Of a DNA stretch of 64,000 nt, positions 51,668-62,480 are shown in pieces (the stretch's first letter is position 1; every line of letters starts with the position of its first letter). The DNA comes from Sphingomonadales bacterium EhC05 (lineage in GTDB: Bacteria; Pseudomonadota; Alphaproteobacteria; Sphingomonadales; Sphingomonadaceae): contig LXYP01000006.1 of the NCBI GenBank assembly GCA_001650955.1, positions 169,244 through 233,243 on the forward strand, written 5' to 3'. The notes under the pieces were generated by a model, which was given only the letters and a program-made list of their open reading frames with translations, was not told the DNA's origin and did not search any database. A program made the translations under genes and the position numbers.

Positions 51668-52597
51668 TTATACCTTGCCAGTCAACTCCGGCACCGCATC
51701 AAACAGATCAGCCACAAGTCCGATATCGGCAACCTGAAAAATCGGCGCGTCTTCGTCCTTGTTGATCGCGACGATGATTTTGGAGTCTTTCATGCCCGCG
51801 AGATGCTGGATCGCGCCGGAGATGCCGATCGCGATATAGACCTCGGGCGCGACGATCTTGCCGGTCTGGCCGACCTGATAATCATTGGGGACATAGCCTG
51901 CGTCAACAGCTGCGCGTGATGCGCCAATGCCGGCACCGAGTTTGTCCGCCAGTGGCGTGATGACTTCTTCGAATTTTTCGCTCGAACCCAAAGCACGGCC
52001 GCCGGAAACGATAATCTTGGCAGAGGTGAGTTCGGGCCGTTCGGACTTGGCGATTTCTTCGCTGACGAAGGTCGACAGGCCAGCATCTGCGGCGCCGCCA
52101 ACTGTGTCGATCGACGCGCTGCCGCCTTCGGTTGCCGCTTTGTCAAAAGCGGTCCCGCGGACGGTGATGACTTTCTTGGCATCGGAAGATTTGACCGTGG
52201 CAATTGCGTTGCCGGCGTAGATTGGCCGGGTGAACGTGTCTTCGCTTTCGACCGAGAGAATGTCGGAAATCTGCATGACGTCGAGCAGAGCGGCGACGCG
52301 GGGAGCGATATTCTTGCCGGTGGTGGTGGCCGGCGCGAGAAAGGCGTCGTGGCTTTCCATCAGGCTGGCGATCAGCGGCGCGGCATTTTCGGCCAGCTGG
52401 TTGGCGAGCGCTACATCATCGGCAACATGGACGGTGGCGACGCCCGCGACTTTCGCGGCCTGTTCGCCAACGCTGGCACAGCCGGAGCCGATCACCAGTG
52501 CGTGGACTTCGCCCAATTGCGACGCGGCGGTGACAACGGCCAGCGTCGCGTCTTTCATGTTCATGTTGTCATGTTCTACGAGTACGAGAGTTTTCAT
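51668..52597 (-). CDS. etfA: Electron transfer flavoprotein alpha subunit
   Basis: The 309-residue protein starts [29 protein letters not shown] and has the FAD domain [75 protein letters not shown], the family signature. With EtfB it carries electrons from acyl-CoA dehydrogenases to ETF-ubiquinone oxidoreductase. The start at 52597 has a ribosome site (AAGGAG) close by; an earlier ATG at 52621 is ignored. It follows etfB with a family A repeat in the gap. Confidence 0.96.
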   Translation of the reverse strand: MKTLVLVEHDNMNMKDATLAVVTAASQLGEVHALVIGSGCASVGEQAAKVAGVATVHVADDVALANQLAENAAPLIASLMESHDAFLAPATTTGKNIAPRVAALLDVMQISDILSVESEDTFTRPIYAGNAIATVKSSDAKKVITVRGTAFDKAATEGGSASIDTVGGAADAGLSTFVSEEIAKSERPELTSAKIIVSGGRALGSSEKFEEVITPLADKLGAGIGASRAAVDAGYVPNDYQVGQTGKIVAPEVYIAIGISGAIQHLAGMKDSKIIVAINKDEDAPIFQVADIGLVADLFDAVPELTGKV

Positions 52598-52623
52598 TTT
52601 GAACTCCTTAAGTCTTTTCAAAT

Positions 52624-52688
52624 CCGTTCGTGCTGAGCTTGTCGAAGTACGTTTGATAAGAACCCTTCGACAGGCTCAGGGTGAACGG
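52624..52688. repeat. Family A repeat between etfB and etfA
   Basis: Left arm CCGTTCGTGCTGAGCTTGTCG and right arm CGACAGGCTCAGGGTGAACGG are inverted complements. It occupies almost the entire gap between etfB (upstream on the minus strand) and etfA. Confidence 0.88.
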
Positions 52689-52692
52689 GCTG

Positions 52693-53439
52693 CTAGATCG
52701 CTCCCACAGCTTTAAGTTTCGCGACCAGCGCATCGACATCTTCCACTTTTTCACCCGCTTGGCGAACCGGAGGCTCGGCGACGGTGATGGTCGTGAGACG
52801 CGGTGCAATGTCGACATCATAATCGGCTGGCGTTTTCTCATCCATCGGCTTTTTCTTCGCCTTCATGATATTCGGCAGCGACGCATAGCGTGGCTCGTTG
52901 AGCCGCAGGTCAGTGGTCACAACAGCGGGGAGACCGAGTTTGACCGTTTGCAGGCCGCCGTCAATTTCACGTTTCACGCTGATGCTGTCGCCATCAATCT
53001 CGACTTCATTGGCGAACGTGCCCTGGCCCCAGCCGAGCAGGGCTGCGAGCATCTGGCCGGTCTGGTTCGAATCGTCATCAATTGCCTGCTTGCCGGTAAT
53101 CACCAGCTGCGGCGCTTCTTCTGCGACGATCTTCGCCAGGATTTTGGCGACGGCAAGTGGTTCGACTTCGTCGTCGGTCATCACCAGAATCGCGCGATCG
53201 GCGCCCATTGCCAGCGCGGTGCGCAAGGTTTCCTGGGCTTTTTGTGGGCCAACCGAAACCGCGATAATTTCTTCTGCCTTGCCGGCCTCTTTGAGGCGGA
53301 TGGCTTCTTCGACAGAGATTTCATCAAATGGGTTCATCGACATTTTGACATTGGCGAGATCGACGCCGCTGCCGTCGGATTTGACCCGGGGTTTTACATT
53401 ATAATCGATCACCCGTTTGACGGGCACCAGGATTTTCAT
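52693..53439 (-). CDS. etfB: Electron transfer flavoprotein beta subunit
   Basis: The 248-residue protein begins [53 protein letters not shown], the EtfB signature. [28 protein letters not shown] continues the adenine-binding domain that holds AMP. It is the partner of EtfA. It leads etfA on the minus strand, and sucC lies upstream with about 200 bases between. Confidence 0.96.
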   Translation of the reverse strand: MKILVPVKRVIDYNVKPRVKSDGSGVDLANVKMSMNPFDEISVEEAIRLKEAGKAEEIIAVSVGPQKAQETLRTALAMGADRAILVMTDDEVEPLAVAKILAKIVAEEAPQLVITGKQAIDDDSNQTGQMLAALLGWGQGTFANEVEIDGDSISVKREIDGGLQTVKLGLPAVVTTDLRLNEPRYASLPNIMKAKKKPMDEKTPADYDVDIAPRLTTITVAEPPVRQAGEKVEDVDALVAKLKAVGAI

Positions 53440-53597
53440 TGCTGTTTCCTTCTTCTATTTCTCAAGCCTAGTAGCTTACGTTCACGTAAACGTCAAATAC
53501 TGTGCTGCGGTGCAGCATAGCAATATGATTAGCGGGTCATGCCGTTCCCTTGTGCCGAGCAGGTCGGACTGCGAAGTTGCGTGCGCATACTATCTTC

Positions 53598-53622
53598 ATT
53601 CGACCGGCTCAGGATGCACGGA
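53598..53622. repeat. Degenerate half of a family A repeat
   Basis: ATTCGACCGGCTCAGGATGCA resembles the right arm CCTTCGACAGGCTCAGGACGAACGG with several changes. It is in the 200-base sucC-etfB gap. The left arm is not recognisable. Confidence 0.5.
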
Positions 53623-53640
53623 TCAGCTGTCCCGCTGCAT

Positions 53641-54840
53641 TCAAGCTGCTTCCTTAACCTGTGCGACGATCTTGCGGGCCGCATCGCCGAGATCGTCGGC
53701 AGGGACAATCGGCAGACCGCTGTTCGCCAGAATCTCTTTGCCCTTGGCGACATTGGTGCCTTCCAGACGGACCACCAACGGCACATCCAGTTCGACTTCC
53801 TTCGCCGCGACGACGATACCTTCAGCGATCACATCACATTTCATGATCCCGCCAAAAATATTGACCAATATGCCTTCAACGGCCGGGTCGGCCAATATGA
53901 TCTTAAAGGCAGCGGTGACCTTTTCGGTCGTCGCGCCGCCGCCAACATCGAGGAAATTGGCTGGAAAAGCGCCATTGAGCTTGATGATATCCATCGTCGC
54001 CATCGCCAGGCCTGCGCCATTGACCATGCAGCCGATACTGCCATCGAGCTTGATATAGGCGAGGTCATAATTGCTCGCTTCGACTTCTGCCGGATCTTCT
54101 TCGGTCTCGTCGCGCAATGCGGCGAGATTGGGGTGGCGCATCAGCGCGTTGCCGTCGAAGCTCATCTTGGTGTCGAGGACCAGCAACTGCTCATCCTTGG
54201 TCACGACCAGCGGGTTGATCTCGAGCATCTCGCAGTCCATGTCGTTAAACGCGGTGAACAGCTGTTTGCCGAGCTTCTGGGCCTGTTTGTTGAGATCACC
54301 GGAAAGACCGAGAGCAAAGGCCATCGAACGGCCGTGATGCGGCATGAAGCCCTGAGCCGGATCAATCGTGATCGTTTTGATTTTTTCCGGCGTATTATGC
54401 GCGACATCTTCAATATCCATGCCGCCTTCGGTGGAGACCACCATCGCGAGTCGTCCGCTTGCCCGATCGACGAGCATCGAGAGGTAAAATTCCTTCTCGA
54501 TATCGACGCCGTCGGTGACATAGAGCCGGTTGACCTGCTTGCCCGCATCACCGGTCTGGATCGTCACCAGCGTATTGCCGAGCATTTCTTCGGCATCCTT
54601 GCGGACATCATCGAGCGAATGCGCAAGGCGGACGCCGCCTTTGGCATCTGCACCCAGTTCCGTAAATTTGCCCTTGCCACGGCCTCCGGCATGAATTTGT
54701 GCTTTCACCACGTAGAGCGGTCCCGGCAGCTTTTCAGCGGCTGCAACAGCTTCGTCGACGGTCAGCGCGGCATGGCCTGCGGGGATACCGATGCCATATT
54801 TGGCCAGTTCTTCTTTGGCCTGATATTCATGAATATTCAT
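53641..54840 (-). CDS. sucC: Succinyl-CoA synthetase beta subunit (ADP-forming)
   Basis: The 399-residue protein begins [38 protein letters not shown], the ATP-grasp domain start, and has [71 protein letters not shown] and [23 protein letters not shown]. It is a TCA-cycle enzyme with SucD. sucD is not the neighbour; in its place, etfB-etfA follow. That order is, as I recall, common in sphingomonads. I start at 54840, as the four extra residues upstream (MFTLP) are not in the family. Confidence 0.96.
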   Translation of the reverse strand: MNIHEYQAKEELAKYGIGIPAGHAALTVDEAVAAAEKLPGPLYVVKAQIHAGGRGKGKFTELGADAKGGVRLAHSLDDVRKDAEEMLGNTLVTIQTGDAGKQVNRLYVTDGVDIEKEFYLSMLVDRASGRLAMVVSTEGGMDIEDVAHNTPEKIKTITIDPAQGFMPHHGRSMAFALGLSGDLNKQAQKLGKQLFTAFNDMDCEMLEINPLVVTKDEQLLVLDTKMSFDGNALMRHPNLAALRDETEEDPAEVEASNYDLAYIKLDGSIGCMVNGAGLAMATMDIIKLNGAFPANFLDVGGGATTEKVTAAFKIILADPAVEGILVNIFGGIMKCDVIAEGIVVAAKEVELDVPLVVRLEGTNVAKGKEILANSGLPIVPADDLGDAARKIVAQVKEAA

Positions 54841-55032
54841 GGGAAGGGTGAACACCTTTCGAAATGGAGGTCTGGAATCTCAAGACAAGCGATTCATTGG
54901 GAGGGCTAAAGCACAGTCAGTTGCCGATTTCCACCCCGTATCGCGATAATTATCCATTGTTGTAGGCTGGACTTTGCCATAGCGTCGGATGTTCAGGATC
55001 GTCGCCGCTTGCAAAGGATAAAGGGCAACAAG

Positions 55033-56151
55033 ATGATTGGAAAAAAGCAGCTCATTTGGTTTGCCCTGAGCATTTCAGCCGCCCTGGCATCAACAGGGGT
55101 TCGCGCGCAATCGCCCGAAGCCGCGGTCGACTATGCTGAATATGGTGTGTTTCTTGATGAATTCCGCAAATCCCAATCGATCCGCGCGATGACTGCAGTG
55201 ATTGTGAGGGATCAGGAGATTGTCTGGGAAGCCGCGTTCGGCACATCCGATGATGAAGGCGAAATTCCGACAACGATCGATACAACTTTCAATATCGCTT
55301 CGGTGACCAAGCCGATCGCGGCCGCTGCGATTCTCAAGGAAGCGGCCACGGGCGGATTGACCCTGGATGTCCCCCTGGCAAGCGATTCGGGCTGGGATGC
55401 CTTTTGCAAATGGTTCTCCGGCTCCGGCATTATTTTCGGGAGTGGCGGCACGGACCAGGATGGTTCGGATATCCAGCCTGTCGATTGTGAGCGGGATTTT
55501 CGGCTGCGTGATATTCTGAATATGCAGGTCAACGGCAAACAGGCTGATCGATTCGTCTATAATCCGATGGCCTTTGCGCGCATCGACCGGGCCATTGAAG
55601 GTGCAGGTGGTCGGCCGCTGCGCGCGATCGTCAGGGATAATATTCTGACACCGGCAGCCATGGAAAATGTTGCGCTCGGCTGGCATGATCCGGACGGCGG
55701 ATCGGCGCTACGGCTGCTGGCGCCACCTTTTGCGGTGCAGGAAGACGGTCGCACGAAAAAGACCAGCCTCGGCGATGATGATTTTCGTGCCGCTGCCGGG
55801 ATCAAGGCCAGCGTTCGGCATCTTGCGAAATTTGACATTGCCCTCGACAAGGGCGCGCTGCTGCCGGACAGATGGATGAAGCGGATATTTACCGATCAGG
55901 CCATCTCGCCGGAAGGTGCCTATCGTTGGGGGTGGTTCGTGCAGGACTGGAACGACGACCGCCTTTTCTGGCATTCCGGATGGGACCCGGATCGCTATTC
56001 CGCGATCTATCTGAAGTTGCCCAAATATCGCTTGACGCTGATCGTGCTGGCCAATGGCGAAGGTCTTTGGTGGGACAATAGTCTAGCGCGCGCCGAAATT
56101 CAGAAAAGCCCGGTGGTTGCCAGATTTCTGGAGCAGTTTGTCAAACGATAA
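55033..56151 (+). CDS. Periplasmic serine hydrolase (beta-lactamase/PBP4-like fold)
   Basis: The 372-residue protein has a signal peptide (MIGKKQLIWFALSISAALASTGVRAQ) and a beta-lactamase family domain with SxxK (Ser90-Val-Thr-Lys93 in NIASVTKPIAAA). The second catalytic element is less regular, reading FVYNPMAFARID where class C enzymes have YxN-like residues. RLFWHSGWDPDRY resembles the KTG/HxG motif. Function may be esterase or peptidase; beta-lactam resistance is not implied. The ATG at 55033 has AAAGG upstream. Confidence 0.85.
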   Translation: MIGKKQLIWFALSISAALASTGVRAQSPEAAVDYAEYGVFLDEFRKSQSIRAMTAVIVRDQEIVWEAAFGTSDDEGEIPTTIDTTFNIASVTKPIAAAAILKEAATGGLTLDVPLASDSGWDAFCKWFSGSGIIFGSGGTDQDGSDIQPVDCERDFRLRDILNMQVNGKQADRFVYNPMAFARIDRAIEGAGGRPLRAIVRDNILTPAAMENVALGWHDPDGGSALRLLAPPFAVQEDGRTKKTSLGDDDFRAAAGIKASVRHLAKFDIALDKGALLPDRWMKRIFTDQAISPEGAYRWGWFVQDWNDDRLFWHSGWDPDRYSAIYLKLPKYRLTLIVLANGEGLWWDNSLARAEIQKSPVVARFLEQFVKR

Positions 56152-56170
56152 ATTCTCGACAAGCGGACGA

Positions 56171-56485
56171 TCATTTTATCGCACAGACCAGGCCGGAAGA
56201 GGTCACCACCGCGACAATTTCCGGATCCTGCAGAGCACGGGTCTGTTTGACAAATTCGGCGATGCTGATCTCGCCTGGATTGCGCTTGCGAAGTTTCCCA
56301 AGCCCGTCGAGTTTGCTCAACTGGCCGAGCGAGAGCCGGTCGACCATCCGCCCGGCCATACAGGCGGAAACGGGTTCGGACAGACCGATAGTTTTGAGCC
56401 CGTTGCGAACCCGGGTCTCGGGTGTGGCGCAGGCGGCCAGCGTCGCGAGCAATAGCATCACGGCCGGCCACCGCGCAAAGGTCAC
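56171..56485 (-). CDS. Small lipoprotein, downstream of ppa
   Basis: The 104-residue protein starts at a GTG overlapping the ppa stop (GTGA at 56482-56485). A lipobox LLLATLAACAT (Cys20) follows the signal sequence. The mature part (ETRVRNGLKTIGLSEPVSACMAGRMVDRLSLGQLSKLDGLGKLRKRNPGEISIAEFVKQ) is helical and probably a sphingomonad-specific family; I do not recognise a function. It is convergent with the serine hydrolase gene, 19 bases apart. Confidence 0.72.
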   Translation of the reverse strand: MTFARWPAVMLLLATLAACATPETRVRNGLKTIGLSEPVSACMAGRMVDRLSLGQLSKLDGLGKLRKRNPGEISIAEFVKQTRALQDPEIVAVVTSSGLVCAIK

Positions 56486-57015
56486 GACTTGGTTTTGGCC
56501 AATTCTATGGCTTCCAGCACAACCCGTTTTGCATCTTCCGAATTGCCCCATTTACCGACACGAACCCATTTTTCGGGCTCAAGGTCTTTATAATGGGTGA
56601 AAAAATGCTCGATCTGCTGCATCACGATTTCGGGCAGATCATTGCCTTGATCGATTTTGCGATAATATGGGAAGGTCGCATCGATCGGCACACAGAGCAA
56701 TTTTTCATCGCCGCCGTGCTCATCTTCAAGGTTGAGAACTGCAATCGGCCGGCAACGGACGACACAGCCCGGCATGAATGGCGAGCGGGCTACCACCAGC
56801 GCATCCAGCGGATCGCCATCCGGGGATAGCGTATGTGGAATGAATCCATAATTGGCTGGATAGCGCATCGGCGTGTGCAGAATCCGGTCGACGAAAAGCG
56901 CGCCGCTTGCCTTGTCAAATTCATATTTCACCGGTTCGCCGCCGACGGGTACCTCGATGACAACATTCAGGCTTTCCGGCGGATTGTCGCCGATTGATAT
57001 TTTGGTAATGTCCAT
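56482..57015 (-). CDS. ppa: Inorganic pyrophosphatase
   Basis: The 177-residue family I pyrophosphatase has YEFDKASGALFVDRILHTPMRYPANYGFIPHTLSPDGDPLDALVVA, which includes the DxDPxD-type signature (Asp-Gly-Asp-Pro-Leu-Asp), then KWVRVGKWGNSEDAKRVV at the end. It hydrolyses pyrophosphate to drive biosynthesis. Full family length is about 175. The following lipoprotein gene overlaps by four bases, and the M61 peptidase gene lies 15 bases upstream. Confidence 0.96.
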   Translation of the reverse strand: MDITKISIGDNPPESLNVVIEVPVGGEPVKYEFDKASGALFVDRILHTPMRYPANYGFIPHTLSPDGDPLDALVVARSPFMPGCVVRCRPIAVLNLEDEHGGDEKLLCVPIDATFPYYRKIDQGNDLPEIVMQQIEHFFTHYKDLEPEKWVRVGKWGNSEDAKRVVLEAIELAKTKS

Positions 57016-57030
57016 GGAATCAGATAGTCC

Positions 57031-58968
57031 TTATTGCGTTTTTGGCGTGAGTAGCCGATCAATTCCGCTCTCTTCGACACCCTCTCCGGCAATTTTTTCC
57101 AGCTGCGGGTATAGCATACCGCGATTAAAATCGACTAGAAAGTTGTGATAGGCGCCGCCATTTTTCGCGAAGATATCAATCGACCGATCCTGACCTTCAT
57201 TGTCGATAATCGCCTGTTTGAGTTGCTCATCACTATAGGCCTGTCCATTGACCGCCGAGATAGTGAGACCTGAACGTAATCCTGCTTTAAACGCAGGACT
57301 GTTCCAGACTACTGACTTTATGGTGCCTTTGCCGCCCATGATCAGACCGATGCCGTGGCTGAGATCCAGTTGCTTGCGACGTCGGTCATTGGCCAGAATA
57401 TAGGGGCTAGGTCGGTCGACATAGATCAGTCGATAGCCGCCAAGTGCCAGTCCCTCTTTCGGCGCCTCGCTAGTCACCTGATGAACCCGCTGTTCAATGA
57501 AGCCCGCCCAGTCATAGGCTTGCACTTCATTCAGCGCATCAATCACATCCTGCTCTTCATAAGTGACCACGCCATAGTCGCCATTCTTGCCGCCAAAGAA
57601 TTTTCGCGCGAAATTTTCGAGCGATTTCGTGCCACCTGATTCGCGGCGGATGATCTGGTCGGCCTCCAGCCAGATCAGCAGACCTTCGTTATAATAATCT
57701 TCCTGGCGTTGCCAGCTGGCCCATGGTTTGGGCCGGCGGGCGGCGATGATCGGATCATGGGTCGTATCCACCAGCGGGCGCCACTGACGTCCGACGCGCT
57801 GATCCATGGCGGCGGCGATCGAGGCGATGGCATCGAGCGTATCCTGTTTGGAATAGAGTCCGGACCGTGCGCCGAGAACATAGCCCCAAAATTGCGTCTG
57901 ACCTTCATAGACCCACAGCAGATTATCCCGCATCGGTTGGCGGAAATCCGGCGTCCACATGCCTTGCGGGCGCCGATATTTGCCATTCCAGACATGGGTA
58001 ATTTCATGCGGCAACAGGTTGCGGCGGCCGGGACCTTTGTCCCAGTCGGTGAAATAGGGGCGGCCCACCGCGTTTTCCGAGCTGCGATGATGTTCAATGC
58101 CGATGCCGCCCATCTCGTCGGTCAGTGCCAGTAGGAAATCATAGCGATCATAAGGGCGGCTGCCGAACAGAGCCTCGGCCTCGCGCACCAATTTGCCGTG
58201 AAGCGCGATTTGATCGTTTTTCGCTTCCAGATATTTGGGATCGTCGGCGACAATATTGAGATGGGCGCGGTTGGTCAGCTTATATGTGCGAAAATGTGCA
58301 CCGGCAAAAACCGGACTGTCCACCAACGTGTCATAGTCGACCTTGTCATATACCACGGCACCGTCGATATTGTCGATCGGGCGGAGCGAACTGGCCGCCT
58401 GCCATCCGTCTGGATAGCGCACTTGTGCCTCGACCGGAATTTGGCGGACATAATAGCCTGCGGGATAGAGAGACACTTGATGCCAGCGCAGATTGAGCAT
58501 CGATGACGCCATCACAATGCGTCCCTGATTGTTGACGGTGGCGGAGACAAAATCAAATTTTGCCTTAATCTCTGTCGCGCCTGCGGGCACATTGAGGTGA
58601 AAGGCATAGACATCGACATTGTCGCGCACCCAGTCGATTCGCTTGCCATCGACGGAAAATTCGAGCCCCGCGACTTTTTCAATTTCTCCGCGCGGTGCAT
58701 GATTGCCGGGAAGCCATTCCGGATAGAGCAATGTGATCCGGCCGGCCTGTGTCACCGGGATGATCTGGGTGACGCGAAATATGCCCTGCTCATGCTCCCG
58801 GGCATCGACGGATAGCTTCATCGTCCCGGGATAGGGGATGTCTTGCGCGGCAGGGATGGTTTGTTCGGGTGGGCTATATTGTGGCTTGCTCAGCGTGGCG
58901 GGCATCGCAGTGACGGAAACAGACAGACAGAAAGCCGCAGCGCAGCCAAGCAAACTAACCAATTTCAT
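57031..58968 (-). CDS. M61 family metallopeptidase with PDZ domain
   Basis: The 645-residue protein has a signal peptide (LVSLLGCAAAFCLSVSVTAMPA), an N-terminal beta region, and the M61 zinc site LPHEITHVWNGKYRRP with a downstream Glu in LLWVYEGQTQFWGYVLG. A PDZ-like domain follows near residues 530-625 (IGLIMGGKGTIKSVVWNSPAFKAGLRSGLTISAVNGQAYS). M61 enzymes are glycyl aminopeptidases. It is probably periplasmic. The direction is the same as ppa, so they may be co-transcribed. Confidence 0.93.
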   Translation of the reverse strand: MKLVSLLGCAAAFCLSVSVTAMPATLSKPQYSPPEQTIPAAQDIPYPGTMKLSVDAREHEQGIFRVTQIIPVTQAGRITLLYPEWLPGNHAPRGEIEKVAGLEFSVDGKRIDWVRDNVDVYAFHLNVPAGATEIKAKFDFVSATVNNQGRIVMASSMLNLRWHQVSLYPAGYYVRQIPVEAQVRYPDGWQAASSLRPIDNIDGAVVYDKVDYDTLVDSPVFAGAHFRTYKLTNRAHLNIVADDPKYLEAKNDQIALHGKLVREAEALFGSRPYDRYDFLLALTDEMGGIGIEHHRSSENAVGRPYFTDWDKGPGRRNLLPHEITHVWNGKYRRPQGMWTPDFRQPMRDNLLWVYEGQTQFWGYVLGARSGLYSKQDTLDAIASIAAAMDQRVGRQWRPLVDTTHDPIIAARRPKPWASWQRQEDYYNEGLLIWLEADQIIRRESGGTKSLENFARKFFGGKNGDYGVVTYEEQDVIDALNEVQAYDWAGFIEQRVHQVTSEAPKEGLALGGYRLIYVDRPSPYILANDRRRKQLDLSHGIGLIMGGKGTIKSVVWNSPAFKAGLRSGLTISAVNGQAYSDEQLKQAIIDNEGQDRSIDIFAKNGGAYHNFLVDFNRGMLYPQLEKIAGEGVEESGIDRLLTPKTQ

Positions 58969-59091
58969 ATGAAAACCATCTCCATTGTGACGCGCCTAGC
59001 CAAATGGAGCTTTTTGAATCCCCCGTCCAGAGCGGATGATGAAATAAGCCACCTTTCGCTTTTCCATCCTAGCCGCTAAAGCGCTCCGGAT

Positions 59092-60339
59092 ATGGCAAAG
59101 ATACAGACTCCACAGCCCGTGCGCGGCACCCAGGATATATTTGGCGAAGATCAAGAACGTTTCCAACAAGTCGTGGAGACGTTTGAACGGATACGGCGGC
59201 TCTACGGGTTTAAAGGCGTGCAGATGCCGGTGTTCGAACCGACCGCGGTTTTCGCCCGCTCGCTTGGAGAAACGACCGATGTTGTCTCCAAGGAAATGTA
59301 TAGTTTCGAGGATCGCGGCGGCGACAGCCTGACCCTGCGGCCTGAATTTACTGCGGGGATTTGCCGGGCGTTTCTGAGCAATGGCTGGCAACAGCATATG
59401 CCGATGAAACTGTCCACTCATGGTCCCCTGTTCCGCTATGAGCGTCCGCAGAAGGGGCGTTATCGGCAGTTTCACCAGCTCGATGCCGAAATTATCGGCG
59501 CAAGTGAGCCGGCGGCGGATGTCGAACTATTATGTTTCGCTGATCAGCTTCTGAAGGAACTGGGCATTGATGACGGCGTGACCCTGCAGCTCAACACATT
59601 GGGCGATGCGGAAAGCCGGGATGCCTGGCGTTCGGCCCTCGTCGAGCATTTTTCCGATCATCAGGCAGAATTGTCGGACGACAGCAAGACCCGGCTCGCA
59701 AAAAACCCGCTGCGGATTTTGGACAGCAAGGCGCCGAATGATCGCCCGATCGTCGATGCTGCGCCGACGATTGATTCCTATCTGACGGCGGAAGCCTCCG
59801 AATTTTTCGCGCAGGTCACCGAAGGACTCAATAGCTGCAATGTGGCTTGGACTCGCGACAGCAGCCTGGTGCGCGGCTTTGACTATTATCGCCATACCGC
59901 TTTTGAATTTGTAACGGACCGCCTGGGTGCCCAGGGCACGGTGCTGGGCGGCGGCCGGTTTGATGGTTTGATGGAGGCGCTCGGTGGGCCCCATATACCG
60001 GCGGTCGGCTGGGCGGCCGGGATTGAACGGCTGGGGATGTTGCTGGATGCACCCGAAATGATTGGCCCGAACGCGATTTTTGTACCTTTGGGTGAGGGCT
60101 GTGAAGCCGCGGCGATGAAACTCATGGGTGAATTGCGCCGGTCGGGTCTCAGCTGCGAAATGGCTTATAAGGGGAATATGAAAAAGCGGATGCAAAAGGC
60201 CAATGCTGCCGGTGCCGCACATGTCGTCATCATCGGCGAAAATGAATTGGCCAATGGCGTGGTTGCGGTGAAAAATCTGACTAGCGGTGATCAACGGGAA
60301 ATTGTTTTTGATGGCTTGGTCGAGGCTTTGGCCAAATGA
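59092..60339 (+). CDS. hisS: Histidyl-tRNA synthetase
   Basis: The 415-residue class II synthetase begins [37 protein letters not shown]. Motif 2 is [26 protein letters not shown]; the histidine-A loop is [16 protein letters not shown]; motif 3 is [11 protein letters not shown]. The C-terminal anticodon domain runs to [11 protein letters not shown]. It is followed by prfA, which overlaps its end by four bases (ATGA). An essential gene. Confidence 0.97.
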   Translation: MAKIQTPQPVRGTQDIFGEDQERFQQVVETFERIRRLYGFKGVQMPVFEPTAVFARSLGETTDVVSKEMYSFEDRGGDSLTLRPEFTAGICRAFLSNGWQQHMPMKLSTHGPLFRYERPQKGRYRQFHQLDAEIIGASEPAADVELLCFADQLLKELGIDDGVTLQLNTLGDAESRDAWRSALVEHFSDHQAELSDDSKTRLAKNPLRILDSKAPNDRPIVDAAPTIDSYLTAEASEFFAQVTEGLNSCNVAWTRDSSLVRGFDYYRHTAFEFVTDRLGAQGTVLGGGRFDGLMEALGGPHIPAVGWAAGIERLGMLLDAPEMIGPNAIFVPLGEGCEAAAMKLMGELRRSGLSCEMAYKGNMKKRMQKANAAGAAHVVIIGENELANGVVAVKNLTSGDQREIVFDGLVEALAK

Positions 60340-61412
60340 CCACAATCACCCCCCAACGGATCGCCCAGATCGAAGCGCGCTTTGCCGAGTTGCAGGCGAT
60401 GATGGCCTCCGGCGATCTCGATGGCGACAAATTTGTCGAAGTCTCCAAGGAATATGCCGAGATCGAGCCGGTTGCCCTCGCCGCCGCGCATGTCAAAAGC
60501 CTGCGCGACGAACAGGATGGTCTTGCCGAAATGCTCGCGGGCGATGATGCCGAGATGAAGGCAATGGCCGCGGATGAAGTCGACGGTGTCAAGAAAGCGC
60601 TCGAAAAGGCCGAACATGCCCTCGCGCTGCAATTGCTGCCCAAGGACAGCGCCGACGAACGTCCGGCGATGCTCGAAATTCGCGCGGGCACCGGCGGAGA
60701 CGAAGCGGCGCTTTTTGCCGGTGATCTCTATCGCATGTACACGCGCTATGCCGAGGGCCAGGGCTGGAAGGTCGACATGATCTCGGCCAATGCCAGTGAA
60801 GTCGGCGGGTTCAAGGAAGTCGTTGCCAACGTCCAGGGCAAGGGTGTTTTTGCGAAACTGAAGTTCGAATCGGGCGTGCACCGGGTGCAACGGGTCCCGG
60901 AAACCGAAAGTGGCGGACGCATTCATACGTCGGCCGCGACGGTTGCGGTGCTCCCGGAACCGGAAGAAGTTGATATCAATATCCGCAGCGAGGATCTGCG
61001 CATCGATACCTATCGGGCGAGCGGTGCAGGCGGGCAGCATGTCAATAAAACTGATAGCGCGATTCGCATCACCCATTTGCCGACCGGGCTGGTGGTGCAA
61101 TGTCAGGATGGCAAATCGCAGCATAAGAACAAGGCGCAAGCGATGAAAGTGCTCGCCGCGCGGCTTTATGAGCAGGAACGCGACGCGGTGCAGAGCGAAG
61201 AAGCCGAAGCGCGCAAATCTCTGGTCGGCTCCGGCGATCGCAGCGAGCGCATCCGGACCTATAATTATCCGCAAGGCCGGGTGACCGATCACCGGATCAA
61301 TCTCACGCTCCACAAATTGCCGGAAATTGTCGAGGGCGGCGCGCTGGGCGATATGGTCGATGCGCTGATCGCCGAAGATGAAGCGAGCAGGCTCGCCAAT
61401 CTCGATGGCTGA
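60336..61412 (+). CDS. prfA: Peptide chain release factor 1
   Basis: The 358-residue RF1 has the GGQ motif ([33 protein letters not shown]) and an RF1 tripeptide-anticodon region. [32 protein letters not shown] is the family centre. It reads UAA/UAG stop codons. The ATG shares bases with the hisS stop. It overlaps prmC, whose product methylates its GGQ glutamine, by eight bases, so the pair is coupled. Confidence 0.97.
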   Translation: MTTITPQRIAQIEARFAELQAMMASGDLDGDKFVEVSKEYAEIEPVALAAAHVKSLRDEQDGLAEMLAGDDAEMKAMAADEVDGVKKALEKAEHALALQLLPKDSADERPAMLEIRAGTGGDEAALFAGDLYRMYTRYAEGQGWKVDMISANASEVGGFKEVVANVQGKGVFAKLKFESGVHRVQRVPETESGGRIHTSAATVAVLPEPEEVDINIRSEDLRIDTYRASGAGGQHVNKTDSAIRITHLPTGLVVQCQDGKSQHKNKAQAMKVLAARLYEQERDAVQSEEAEARKSLVGSGDRSERIRTYNYPQGRVTDHRINLTLHKLPEIVEGGALGDMVDALIAEDEASRLANLDG

Positions 61413-62247
61413 TGCCGCAAGCGCGCTCCGCATGGCCGGGCTGCAGTTGGATTCGATCAGTGGTAGCCCGCGTCTCGATGCCGAACTGTTGCTGGCTCAT
61501 GCTTTGTCCATCACCCGCGAGCAGCTGCTGCTCGATCTCCCGAAGCTGGTCACGCCGCCCGAATTTGCCGATATGGTCGACCGGCGCGCGAAATGCGAAC
61601 CGATAGCTCATATCATCGGCAGCAAGGAATTCTGGGGCCTGGACTTTACCGTCTCCCCTGAAGTGCTGATCCCGCGACCGGACAGCGAGACTCTGATCGA
61701 AGAAGCTTTGCGCATATTTGCTGACAAAGGTCCGGACAAAATCCTCGATCTCGGCACTGGCAGCGGGGCGCTGTTGCTGGCAGCCTTGCATGAATTTCCA
61801 GACGCGACGGGCGTCGCCATGGATGCGAGTGCGGCGGCGTTGCAGGTTGCGCATGGCAATGCCGATCGGCTGGACCTTACCCATCGCGCGCATTTTGTCC
61901 TGCAGGACTGGAGCGCGGCGGGCTGGACAGAGTCGCTGAGCGGGCCATTTGACTTGATCCTCGCCAATCCCCCCTATGTTTCGACAGCGGTCAAATTGGC
62001 CGCGGATGTTGCGCAGTTTGAGCCTCATCAGGCGCTATTTGCGGGCGGCGAAGGACTTGATGATTACCGCATCATCATTCCTGCTTTGAACCGGCTTTTG
62101 GCACCTGACGGCGTTGCACTGCTCGAGATTGGTTTTGATCAGGCCAGGCCGGTGTCTGAAATCGCCGTTGAACATGACTATCATGTTGATTCTAAGAAAG
62201 ATTTGGGTGGTAATGATCGCTTGCTCAGCTTGCGGTGCCAAAAATAA
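61405..62247 (+). CDS. prmC: Release factor glutamine methyltransferase PrmC
   Basis: The 280-residue SAM-dependent methyltransferase has the nucleotide motif [16 protein letters not shown] and the catalytic NPPY ([10 protein letters not shown]), plus [37 protein letters not shown] typical of PrmC. It modifies the GGQ glutamine of RF1 and RF2. The ATG at 61405 gives [14 protein letters not shown] and overlaps the prfA end. About 230 bases follow before the next gene, with no obvious terminator. Confidence 0.95.
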   Translation: MADAASALRMAGLQLDSISGSPRLDAELLLAHALSITREQLLLDLPKLVTPPEFADMVDRRAKCEPIAHIIGSKEFWGLDFTVSPEVLIPRPDSETLIEEALRIFADKGPDKILDLGTGSGALLLAALHEFPDATGVAMDASAAALQVAHGNADRLDLTHRAHFVLQDWSAAGWTESLSGPFDLILANPPYVSTAVKLAADVAQFEPHQALFAGGEGLDDYRIIIPALNRLLAPDGVALLEIGFDQARPVSEIAVEHDYHVDSKKDLGGNDRLLSLRCQK

Positions 62248-62480
62248 CTTGGTTTTGCCAAATATAGCCGCTAAGACTCGCTCAGGCCTAGATGATTTCT
62301 GGCAATCTTCTGAAAATCGCTGGCCTGTTCCCAACTTGATAATGTTGCTGATGTCCGGCGATATTTTGTCATTTAATGGGCTACTGCGACCGTAATGGTT
62401 CGCGGCGAATGTCCTCCGGATGGAGGGCGCTAATGAGGAAAGACCGAGTTTATTAACGGTATAAGGACACTCAGATTTTG

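Noticed and set aside
53539-54909. 456-codon open frame on the plus strand opposite sucC
   Set aside because: It is the antisense shadow of a clear sucC gene; its protein is rich in His, Arg and Phe in a pattern of reversed GC codons and has no family features.
62248-62480. Small RNA or riboswitch between prmC and DUF4167
   Set aside because: The stretch is AT-rich and holds a leader, but no conserved fold was recognised.
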